NCBI GenBank assembly: GCA_005884985.1
Contig: VAYK01000124.1
Location: 1-11,246 of the forward strand
Length of the DNA: 11,246 nt
Source of the DNA: Actinomycetota bacterium
GTDB taxonomy: Bacteria > Actinomycetota > Thermoleophilia > Solirubrobacterales > 70-9
Direction of reading: 5' to 3'
Made by a program: the position numbers and the translations under genes. The notes under the pieces were generated by a model. It was given only the letters and a program-made list of their open reading frames with translations. It searched no databases and was not told the DNA's origin. Shown one piece after another: positions 6,040 to 11,246 of the stretch; the first letter of the stretch is position 1; each line of letters begins with the position of its first letter.

Positions 6040-6678
6040 GTGACCGCCACGATTTCGATCGCCAACGACGGGGCCGACCGTGCACGCGAGGCGCTCGAGC
6101 GCTGCGTCACGGACGGCGGTGTCGCGGTCTTCCCGGCGGACACGCTGTACGGGCTCGGCTGCGACCCGTCGAGCGCGGCGGCGATCGAGCGGATTCACTC
6201 GCTGAAGGGCCGCGACGATGGCAAGTCCTCGGCGGTGATGTTCTTCGCGCCCCTCGCAATGCGGGAGCTGCGGGCGACGCTCGGAACGCGCACGCGGGAC
6301 GCGCTCGCGGCGCTGCTCCCGGGGCCCGTGACCCTTGTCGTCGACAATCCCCACCGCCGCTATCCGCTCGCCTGCCGCGATCACCCGGAGCGGCTTGGGA
6401 TCCGGTTGATCGATGGTCCGCTCGGCGGCGCGAGCTGCGCGATCTTCCAAACCAGCGCCAACCGCAGCGGCGAGCCGGCACCGAGCCGTTTCCGGGACAT
6501 CAATGCGGAGATCCTCGCCGGCGCCGACCTGGCGATCGCCGGCGGCGAGCTGATCGGCGCGCCCTCGACCGTCGTGGATTTGACGGCACTCGACTCGGAC
6601 GACTCCTGGAGGGTGCTTCGGGAGGGGGCGGTGGACGCCGCCCAGCTCGGTGTCAGGCTGGGCGAGCCGCCGGATTAG
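6040..6678 (+). CDS. YrdC/Sua5-family L-threonylcarbamoyladenylate synthase
   Basis: A 212-residue cytoplasmic protein with a YrdC domain only (TsaC/YwlC size class, lacking the extra C-terminal Sua5 domain). The family makes threonylcarbamoyl-AMP from threonine, bicarbonate and ATP, the first step of t6A37 formation in ANN-decoding tRNAs. Motifs seen: FPADTLYGLGCD (31-42), KGRDDGKS (56-63) and TSANRSGEP (138-146), with PSTVVDL (175-181) near the end. The second motif usually continues with Pro (KxRP-like); here Ser63-Ser64 replace it, so substrate handling may differ slightly. The GTG at 6040 overlaps the prmC stop codon as GTGA, and no good Shine-Dalgarno is seen, so translation is probably coupled to prmC. 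The frame break in prmC would end upstream translation 680 bp earlier and could reduce this coupling. Position beside prfA-prmC matches many Gram-positive genomes. Confidence 0.92.
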   Translation: MTATISIANDGADRAREALERCVTDGGVAVFPADTLYGLGCDPSSAAAIERIHSLKGRDDGKSSAVMFFAPLAMRELRATLGTRTRDALAALLPGPVTLVVDNPHRRYPLACRDHPERLGIRLIDGPLGGASCAIFQTSANRSGEPAPSRFRDINAEILAGADLAIAGGELIGAPSTVVDLTALDSDDSWRVLREGAVDAAQLGVRLGEPPD

Positions 6679-6735
6679 GATCGATCTCGATGTCCGCGCG
6701 CCCACTCCCTGGTCGCGGGAGGCTCCGGAGTTCGC

Positions 6736-7143
6736 CTAGTCCTCGACGCCGGCCGCCTCGAGCGCCTCCTCGTGGCTTGCATATGCCCAACCGCGGCGCA
6801 GCTTCCCTCCCCGCACCTCGATCAGCCAGCCAATGGGTGAGCTGACCTCGGCCCCGCTCTCCCTGCCGCGCGCCCGGATGGTGCCCAGGCCGAGCACCCG
6901 GTCGCCGAGATCCCGAACCTCGCGCACTTCGGCGCGCATCTCGCTGAACATCGAGTCGATGTCCCCGAACCATGCCCGAATGCCGTCGTGGCCCCTGTAT
7001 CCGCTCGTCCCCTCCACCTGCGAGCTCAGAAAGGGATGCCATTCGCAGTCCGTCTCGCAGCGGGCGACGAACGCCTCCGGATCCCGCCCGTTATAGGCGT
7101 CGACCCCGGTCTCGAAGAGCTCGACGTTCGGGCTCGCCGTCAT
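6736..7143 (-). CDS. SnoaL/NTF2-like fold protein, downstream paralogue
   Basis: A 135-residue protein of the nuclear transport factor 2-like superfamily (SnoaL-like). The family has a cone-shaped alpha+beta barrel and includes hydrolases, isomerases, cyclases and many proteins of unknown role. Typical features are FETGVDAYNGRDPEAF near the N-terminus, CEWHPF, the YRGHDGIRAWF segment (about 49-59), alternating strands, and an EALEAAG tail. It resembles the upstream gene from the YRG(H/R)(D/E)GIR segment to the (A/L)xxxEEAL-type tail, so the pair arose by duplication. Start and stop codons overlap by one base as TGATG. AGGAGAGAGG in the end of the upstream gene supplies a ribosome binding site, so the two are cotranslated. 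The specific reaction cannot be predicted. It is convergent with the tsaC-like gene across 57 bp, in which I see only weak short hairpins and no clear terminator. Confidence 0.8.
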   Translation of the reverse strand: MTASPNVELFETGVDAYNGRDPEAFVARCETDCEWHPFLSSQVEGTSGYRGHDGIRAWFGDIDSMFSEMRAEVREVRDLGDRVLGLGTIRARGRESGAEVSSPIGWLIEVRGGKLRRGWAYASHEEALEAAGVED

Positions 7144-7544
7144 CAGGGCCTCTCTCCTGCCGCTGCCAGCGCCTCGTCGAGGGTCGCGAACACCTCGACC
7201 CTCGTTGCCTTGCCGTCTCGCAGGGTCCAGGCCATCACGAGCTCCTGTCTCGCCTCGAGGCCCGTGGTCCGGCCTCGCGCGGTCAGGGTGACCGGGACGA
7301 TCACGCGCCCTCCGGCTTCCCGGAATTCCCCCGGCTCGAAGCGGATCTCGTCCATCGCGTCATAGAAGGAGTCGAAGTAGCGGCGGATTCCCTCCCGACC
7401 GCGGTAGGTGTCGGGCTCGGGTGAGAACTCTGCCGGGGTGGTCATCTGGAACTCGCGGTGGATGAAGGGAAGCAGCGCCTCCACACCCCCGTCGCCGAGT
7501 GCCTCGAAGCCCGCCCGGACCACGTCGATGTCGTCAGCGGACAC
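7143..7544 (-). CDS. SnoaL/NTF2-like fold protein, upstream paralogue
   Basis: A 133-residue protein of the same SnoaL/NTF2-like family as its downstream neighbour. It shows the N-terminal helix (DDIDVVRAGFEALGDGGVEAL), YRGREGIRRYF at about 47-57, FREAGGRVIVPVTLTARGR in the central strands, and ATLDEALAAAG near the end. There is no signal peptide or membrane segment. The start is a GTG at 7544-7542, with no clear Shine-Dalgarno. TACGCT (7557-7552 on this strand) lies 7 nt before it, so the transcript may be leaderless. It is divergent from glyA, with 76 bp between the start codons. The two paralogues may form a heteromer, since such proteins commonly dimerise, but this is speculation. Substrate unknown. 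Confidence 0.8.
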   Translation of the reverse strand: MSADDIDVVRAGFEALGDGGVEALLPFIHREFQMTTPAEFSPEPDTYRGREGIRRYFDSFYDAMDEIRFEPGEFREAGGRVIVPVTLTARGRTTGLEARQELVMAWTLRDGKATRVEVFATLDEALAAAGERP

Positions 7545-7551
7545 GGACCCC

Positions 7552-7557
7552 AGCGTA
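7552..7557 (-). promoter_or_regulatory. -10-like TACGCT for the SnoaL-like pair
   Basis: TACGCT, read on the minus strand, ends 7 nt before the GTG at 7544. No ribosome binding site is present, which again fits a leaderless transcript. Evidence is motif and spacing only. Confidence 0.3.
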
Positions 7558-7578
7558 ATAGCTGTCGCCGTGGCGGCG

Positions 7579-7620
7579 TAACGTCTGTCAACCTGCGGCC
7601 AGACGACCGAAGGAGATGAT
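7579..7620 (+). promoter_or_regulatory. possible glyA promoter and ribosome binding site
   Basis: TAACGT (7579-7584) is a -10-like element that would give a leader of about 30 nt. AAGGAG (7610-7615) lies 5 nt before the TTG start at 7621 and decides that start. An ATG at 7616 would encode only two codons (ATG ATT TGA) overlapping the TTG, so it cannot be the gene start. No riboswitch fold is apparent in this short leader. Confidence 0.45.
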
Positions 7621-8901
7621 TTGAGCGACCTCCCCGACGACTTTCAAGCCGCCTCGCTTGCCGAGGTAGACCCCGCGATCGCCGAGGTGCTCCGCCGCGA
7701 GCTGTATCGCCAGCAGTCGACGCTGGAGATGATCGCCTCGGAGAACTTCGTCCCGGTGGCCGTGCTCGAGGCGACCGGATCCGTGCTCACGAACAAATAC
7801 GCCGAGGGCTACCCCGGCCGTCGCTACTACGGGGGCTGCGAGGAGGTGGACGTCGCCGAGCAGCTGGCGATCGATCGCGCCACGGAGCTGTTCGGGGCCG
7901 AGCACGTCAACGTCCAGTCACACGCCGGGGCGCAGGCCAACAACGCCGCCTACATGGCGATGCTCGAGCCCGGCGACACGATCATGGGGATGGCGCTCGA
8001 CCACGGCGGCCATCTGACGCATGGGATGAAGCTGAACGTCTCGGGGAAGCTGTACGAGGTCGTCGCCTACCACGTACGCCGCGAGGACTATCGCTGCGAC
8101 ATGGAGGAGGTCGAGCGGCTGGCGCAGGAGCACCGGCCGAAGGTGATCGTCGCCGGTTGGTCGGCCTACCCGCGCCAGCTCGACTTTGGCGCCTTCCGAG
8201 AGATCGCCGACGGAGTAGATGCCCGACTGATGGTCGACATGGCCCACTTCGCCGGGTTGGTGGCCGCCGGGGAGCATCCGAACCCGGTGCCGCATGCCGA
8301 CGTGACGACCACGACGATCCACAAGACGCTCTGCGGCCCGCGCAGCGGCATGATCCTCTGTCGCGAGGAGCTCGCCAAGGACATCGACCGCTCGGTGTTC
8401 CCCGGCCAGCAGGGTGGGCCGCTGATGCACGTGATCGCCGCGAAGGCGGTGGCGCTGGGGATCGCTTCCTCGGAGCCCTTCCGGGTCCGCCAGCGGCAGA
8501 CGGTTGCCAACGCCAAGGCGTTCGCCGACGAGCTGATCGCCGGCGGGGTCTCGGTGCTGACCGGTGGCACTGACGTGCACCTGGTGCTCGTCGACCTGGG
8601 ACCGACGGGGCTGGACGGCAAGACCGCCGAGAGCCGTCTCGAGGAGGTGGGGATCACCGTCAACCGGAACGCGATCCCGTTTGACGAGCGCCCGCCGATG
8701 AACCCATCCGGCCTGCGGATCGGAACGCCGGCGCTGACTACCCGCGGCCTCGTCGAGGACGACATGCGCGAGATCGCGAAGGTGATCTGCACCGCCCTCT
8801 CAGATCGGTTCGAAGCAGAGCGGGAGGCCCTGCTCGAGCGCACCACGGCGTTGATGGAGCGCTATCCGCTGTATCCCCAGCTCTCGGCGACCCCGGTCTA
8901 G
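7621..8901 (+). CDS. glyA: serine hydroxymethyltransferase
   Basis: A 426-residue cytoplasmic PLP enzyme that interconverts serine plus tetrahydrofolate with glycine plus 5,10-methylene-tetrahydrofolate, a main source of one-carbon units. Complete and of normal length. Motifs: LTNKYAEGYPGRRYYGGC (56-73), VDMAHFAGLVAAG (205-217), and the PLP-lysine segment TTTIHKTLCGPRSG with Lys235. FPGQQGGPLMH (260-270) and NPSGLRIGTPALTTRG with carboxylate-binding Arg366 follow. The lysine segment differs mildly from the more usual TTTTHKTLRGPRGG. A TTG start is used, preceded by AAGGAG. The gene closes the conserved rpmE-to-glyA run but probably has its own promoter, because two oppositely oriented genes intervene. 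A GC hairpin follows at 8917-8942. Confidence 0.97.
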   Translation: MSDLPDDFQAASLAEVDPAIAEVLRRELYRQQSTLEMIASENFVPVAVLEATGSVLTNKYAEGYPGRRYYGGCEEVDVAEQLAIDRATELFGAEHVNVQSHAGAQANNAAYMAMLEPGDTIMGMALDHGGHLTHGMKLNVSGKLYEVVAYHVRREDYRCDMEEVERLAQEHRPKVIVAGWSAYPRQLDFGAFREIADGVDARLMVDMAHFAGLVAAGEHPNPVPHADVTTTTIHKTLCGPRSGMILCREELAKDIDRSVFPGQQGGPLMHVIAAKAVALGIASSEPFRVRQRQTVANAKAFADELIAGGVSVLTGGTDVHLVLVDLGPTGLDGKTAESRLEEVGITVNRNAIPFDERPPMNPSGLRIGTPALTTRGLVEDDMREIAKVICTALSDRFEAEREALLERTTALMERYPLYPQLSATPV

Positions 8902-8916
8902 GCTGAGCTGTCTCCC

Positions 8917-8942
8917 AGCGCGCGGGAACTCGAAAGCGCGCT
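8917..8942 (+). terminator. terminator-like hairpin after glyA
   Basis: AGCGCGC (8917-8923) pairs perfectly with GCGCGCT (8936-8942) around a 12-nt loop, 16 bp after the glyA stop codon. Only two T residues follow, so it is not a strong intrinsic terminator, but weak T-tracts are common in high-G+C genomes. The rest of the 133-bp gap (8902-9034) holds TAGGCT at 8954-8959 and again at 9020-9025, and no gene. Confidence 0.4.
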
Positions 8943-9019
8943 TGACCCCGAAATAGGCTCAATGTGCCTCGGGTCGGCCTGGATCGCGGGGTGCCCGTCG
9001 AGGGATCGCCTGCCGCAAC

Positions 9020-9025
9020 TAGGCT
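9020..9025 (+). promoter_or_regulatory. -10-like TAGGCT for the PLP-enzyme gene, probably leaderless
   Basis: TAGGCT ends 9 nt before the ATG at 9035. The bases between carry no clear Shine-Dalgarno. The spacing equals that before tetR and is one base longer than that before rpmE. Promoter activity is inferred. Confidence 0.35.
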
Positions 9026-9034
9026 GGCGGCCCC

Positions 9035-10015
9035 ATGCAGCTCGACGTCGACCTCGAGCGAGTTCCGCTCGGCGAAGGACCGACACCGGTCCGCGAACTT
9101 ACCCATTTGGGTGAGCAGCGCGGTCAGGCGCCGATCTGGATCAAGGACGACGGGGCCTACAGCGCCTTCGGCGGCAACAAGGCGCGAAAGCTCGAGTGGC
9201 TGCTCGCCGACGCCCGGCGCCGCCGCAAGCGGACGATCCTCACGGGCGGAGCGCTGGGCACCAACCACGGCCTGGTGACGGCGTTGTTCGCCCGCCGGCT
9301 TGGGATGCGGACCGTGCTCGTGCTGGTGCCTCAGCCAGAAAGCGCGCACGTCCGCCGCCAGCTCGAGCGGATTCGGGCCACCGGCGCGGAGCTCCATTTC
9401 CCCCGGGGCGTGTGGCGCGCCTACGCGCTTGCCGCCTGGCTGATGCTCGGGCGCGCCAGCCCGCCCGCGAACCTCCCTTACTTCCTGCGCCCCGGGGGAT
9501 CCGTTCCGTTGGGCTGCGTCGGCTACGTCGAGGCGGCGATCGAGCTCTCCGAGCAGATCAGGGCCGGTGAGCTGCCAGAGCCCTCGCACCTGGTCGTCGC
9601 TCTCGGCAGCGGTGGCACCGCCGCCGGGCTGCTCGCGGGGCTGAGGCTCGCAGGTCTGCGCTCGCGCCTCGTCTGCGTCCTGGTCAACGACCTGGTCCGG
9701 GTCGACGAGCGAACCGTCGCCAGGCTGGCTCGGCGCACCCTGCGCCTGCTGCGCAAGCGGGGCTCGAGCGTCCGGGAGATCGAGGTCGCCGCAGCCGAGA
9801 TCGAGATCGAGCGCGGTTGGCTGGGCCCGGGCTACGGGCATTCGACGCCGGCGGCGGATCGCGCCACCCGGCTCCTCGGCGAGCGCGAGGACATCGTGCT
9901 GGAGCCCGTCTACACGGCGAAGGCCGTGGCGGCGATGCTCGACCTCAATCGCCACGGCGCCTTCGGTCCGGGGCCGCTGCTCTACTGGCACACATACAGC
10001 CGACCGGAGGACTAA
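9035..10015 (+). CDS. PLP-dependent enzyme of the D-cysteine desulfhydrase / ACC deaminase family
   Basis: A 326-residue fold-type II (tryptophan synthase beta-like) enzyme. Relatives break down D-cysteine to pyruvate, sulfide and ammonia, or 1-aminocyclopropane-1-carboxylate to 2-oxobutyrate and ammonia. The PLP lysine is Lys49 in FGGNKARKLEWL (45-56), and the phosphate-binding loop is GSGGT (191-195). GPGYG (264-268) and EPVYTAKA (290-297) match the family. Two active-site motifs differ from characterised members as I recall them: TAGAIQSNH-like becomes TGGALGTNH (70-78), with Gln-Ser replaced by Gly75-Thr76, and the C-terminal HTGG becomes HTYS (319-322). The substrate is therefore uncertain, and neither named activity should be assumed. 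It is followed after 22 bp by the DUF354 gene on the same strand. Standard length, no frameshift. Confidence 0.85.
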   Translation: MQLDVDLERVPLGEGPTPVRELTHLGEQRGQAPIWIKDDGAYSAFGGNKARKLEWLLADARRRRKRTILTGGALGTNHGLVTALFARRLGMRTVLVLVPQPESAHVRRQLERIRATGAELHFPRGVWRAYALAAWLMLGRASPPANLPYFLRPGGSVPLGCVGYVEAAIELSEQIRAGELPEPSHLVVALGSGGTAAGLLAGLRLAGLRSRLVCVLVNDLVRVDERTVARLARRTLRLLRKRGSSVREIEVAAAEIEIERGWLGPGYGHSTPAADRATRLLGEREDIVLEPVYTAKAVAAMLDLNRHGAFGPGPLLYWHTYSRPED

Positions 10016-10037
10016 CGCTAGCCTCCACGGGATTCGG

Positions 10038-11048
10038 ATGAGGGTCTGGGTGGACATCAGCGCGCCGGCGCACGTCCTCGTGCTTCGGCCCCTCATCGAG
10101 CGCCTGCGTGACGCGGGTCACGAGGTCGAGGTCACCTCCCGCGAGTACACGCAGACGCAGGACCTGCTGGACCTCCACGGGATCGATCACACGCCGATTG
10201 GGCGGCACGGGGGTGCTTCCCGTGCCCGCAAGCTGGCCAGGCTGATGCAGCGCACCCCGATGATGCGCCGGTTCGGGAGGGGCCGGGGTTTCGACCTGGC
10301 CCTGGCCCACGGCTCCTACGATCTCGCGATGGCCGCGAGGTCGCTCGGCATCCCGGAGGCCAACATGCACGATTACGAGTTCGCGGTCACCCAGCACCGC
10401 ATCGGGTGCCGGCTCGCGACCCGCGTGATCTTTCCCGATTCCGTCCCCGCGGAGCGGCTGCGGCGGTTCGGAGTGGGGCCCGAGAAGCTGTTCCAGTACC
10501 CGGGATTGAAGGAGGAGTACTACCTGGCCGACTTCGAGCCCGACCCCGGTGTGCTCGAGCAGCTCGGCGTCGATACGCGGCGAGTGGTGGTCATCGTCCG
10601 GCCCCCGCCGGACATCTCGCTGTACCACCGCAAGTCGAATCCGCTCTTCCCGCAGGTCCTCTCCCAGCTCGGAAACGGAGCGCAGGTCCACGCCGTCGTC
10701 CTGCCGCGCACCGACGCTCAGCGAAGCTACGTGACGAGCCTCGACCTGCCCTCGGTAATCGTCGCCGAACGGGCGGTCGAGGCGCAAAGTCTGGTCGCGC
10801 TCGCTGACCTCGTCGTCTCCGCGGGAGGGACGATGAACCGTGAGGCGGCGGCCCTGGGCACCCCCGTCTACACCACCTATGGAGGGAGGCTCGGAGGCGT
10901 CGACGAGGCGCTGATTCGATCCGGACGCCTACGCCCGCTCACCGACCCGAGGGCGCTGGAGCTGAACAAGCGAAGCGCGGGCGACGGTCAGGCCACGCGG
11001 CGCGACCCGTCGCTGCTCGTCGACCTTATCCTTGGCACGGTCGAGTGA
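10038..11048 (+). CDS. DUF354-family glycosyltransferase-like protein
   Basis: A 336-residue soluble protein of the DUF354 family, thought to have a two-domain GT-B-like fold related to UDP-GlcNAc 2-epimerases and glycosyltransferases. The N-terminal motif VDISAPAHVLVLRPL (5-19) is the typical first strand and loop. RPPPDISLYH (188-197) lies at the domain boundary. SAGGTMNREAAALGTPVYT (261-279) matches the nucleotide-sugar-binding region of GT-B enzymes, and the C-terminal RRDPSLLVDLILG is family-like. The exact reaction is not known to me. It starts 22 bp after the PLP-enzyme gene and precedes a probable sugar-transferase gene. That context points to extracellular polysaccharide or glycan synthesis. 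Start chosen as the ATG at 10038, right at the beginning of family homology; no strong ribosome binding site is seen. Confidence 0.85.
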   Translation: MRVWVDISAPAHVLVLRPLIERLRDAGHEVEVTSREYTQTQDLLDLHGIDHTPIGRHGGASRARKLARLMQRTPMMRRFGRGRGFDLALAHGSYDLAMAARSLGIPEANMHDYEFAVTQHRIGCRLATRVIFPDSVPAERLRRFGVGPEKLFQYPGLKEEYYLADFEPDPGVLEQLGVDTRRVVVIVRPPPDISLYHRKSNPLFPQVLSQLGNGAQVHAVVLPRTDAQRSYVTSLDLPSVIVAERAVEAQSLVALADLVVSAGGTMNREAAALGTPVYTTYGGRLGGVDEALIRSGRLRPLTDPRALELNKRSAGDGQATRRDPSLLVDLILGTVE

Positions 11049-11060
11049 AAGCGGCACCCC

Positions 11061-11246
11061 GTGTCGTCGAACCTGGGGGCGCCGCCCCTGCAGAGCGGGC
11101 CCGCCCCGGCGTGGCCGACGTCCGAGTCGCTCGCCCAGCAGTACGCACGGATCGCGCACGCCGACGAGGGCCGTCCGATCGACTTCGTCCGACCTCGGGA
11201 TTGCGGGCCTCGCCCTGGTGGTGCTCTCGCCGATCGTCGCCCTGGT
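11061..11246 (+). CDS. probable polyprenyl-phosphate sugar transferase, N-terminal fragment with apparent frameshift
   Basis: From a GTG at 11061, codons with nearly all G/C third positions read in one frame up to about 11187, encoding a hydrophilic start that ends EGRPIDFV. From 11191 the G/C-third pattern and protein likeness move to the next frame, which reads DLGIAGLALVVLSPIVAL to the window edge. That is the first membrane helix, ending in Ser-Pro, of bacterial sugar transferases (WcaJ/Bac_transf type) that load a sugar phosphate onto undecaprenyl phosphate at the membrane. No start codon exists in the second frame upstream. Dropping one C of the CC at 11189-11190 would join the frames. 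Another possible start is the GTG at 11045, overlapping the DUF354 stop as GTGA, but its frame lacks coding character. Too little is visible for certainty. Confidence 0.5.
   Translation, partial: MSSNLGAPPLQSGPAPAWPTSESLAQQYARIAHADEGRPIDFVRPRDCGPRPGGALADRRPG

Larger units (their letters stand above)
4645..6043 (+). pseudogene. prmC: peptide chain release factor N5-glutamine methyltransferase, disrupted by internal duplication
   Basis: PrmC uses S-adenosylmethionine to methylate the GGQ glutamine of RF1 and RF2. Removing 5323-5887 (565 bp) restores an uninterrupted 277-codon gene of normal length. As given, the reading frame from the ATG at 4645 keeps residues 1-226. These include the N-terminal helical domain, IPRPETE (96-102), the SAM-binding loop DVGTGSG (118-124) and the substrate motif NLPY (184-187; NPPY in most relatives). 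It then enters the inserted prfA copy out of frame and stops at 5358 after 11 foreign residues, giving 237 aa. The last 51 residues, with the final Rossmann strands, lie in another frame (5888-6043), so the product is probably inactive. An open frame from a GTG at 5723 would encode residues 172-277. The intact gene would start 8 bp after prfA and overlap tsaC by GTGA, typical of translational coupling. Assembly error is a real alternative. Confidence 0.9.

Noticed and set aside
3415..6719. A 13-bp sequence (CCCTGGTCGCGGG) found in two intergenic regions, 3415-3427 and 6707-6719
   Set aside because: A few 13-bp matches are expected by chance in 11 kb of G/C-rich DNA, the flanks do not match, and neither site is next to a similar gene end or start.
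5349..6845. A long open frame carrying RF1 residues 240-358 followed by about 380 further residues
   Set aside because: Its first part is the prfA copy read in its old frame; after 5705 it reads prmC and the tsaC-like gene out of frame, giving Arg/Pro/Ser-rich nonsense. It has no start site of its own.
7616..7624. Two-codon ORF (ATG ATT TGA) overlapping the glyA start, as a possible regulatory upstream ORF
   Set aside because: It lies in the spacer between the ribosome binding site and the TTG; with such a short length it is most easily explained by chance.
8738..10096. 452-codon minus-strand open frame opposite the PLP-enzyme gene
   Set aside because: No recognisable domains and low-complexity composition; the plus strand has intact PLP-enzyme motifs.

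Overview
The window is high-G+C DNA with strongly G/C-biased third codon positions. Its core is a run of housekeeping genes in the order rpmE, DUF1385/YqhQ, prfA, prmC, YrdC/Sua5-type tsaC, glyA. That order, together with the base composition and the frequent GTG/TTG starts, suggests an actinobacterium of the Thermoleophilia (Solirubrobacterales/Gaiellales) type. The assignment rests on gene order and composition only.

Left flank (1-1956): the first 29 codons of an alpha/beta hydrolase gene run leftwards off the window. A TetR-family regulator is divergent from it, and two operator-like sites lie between them, one overlapping the tetR start codon. Convergent with tetR is a complete NAD+-dependent formate dehydrogenase gene.

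Core (2079-8901): ribosomal protein L31, a DUF1385 membrane protein, release factor 1 (prfA), the release-factor glutamine methyltransferase (prmC), a threonylcarbamoyl-AMP synthase-like gene and serine hydroxymethyltransferase (glyA) all point right. Two small SnoaL/NTF2-like paralogues point left between tsaC and glyA. The translation genes belong together: PrmC methylates the GGQ glutamine of RF1, L31 is a ribosomal protein, and the TsaC-like enzyme starts t6A modification of tRNA.

The most striking feature is a rearrangement inside prmC. A perfect 393-bp copy of the end of prfA (codons 228-358, starting at the GGQ motif) is followed by a perfect 192-bp repeat of prmC itself. Each junction has a 10-bp overlap. 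The net insertion is 565 bp, which breaks the prmC frame; removing it restores an intact 277-codon prmC. It could be a recent template-switch event or an assembly artefact, and the sequence alone cannot decide.

Right flank (9035-11246): a fold-type II PLP enzyme of the D-cysteine desulfhydrase/ACC deaminase family with altered active-site motifs, a DUF354 glycosyltransferase-like protein, and the start of a gene whose end resembles the first membrane helix of a polyprenyl-phosphate sugar transferase. This looks like the edge of a cell-surface polysaccharide region. The last gene shows an apparent frame change close to the window end.

No RNA genes, insertion sequences, CRISPR arrays or phage genes were seen. 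No unmistakably new multi-gene system was found; the prfA/prmC rearrangement and several regulatory patterns deserve attention. The longest gene-free stretch is 178 bp (3382-3559).
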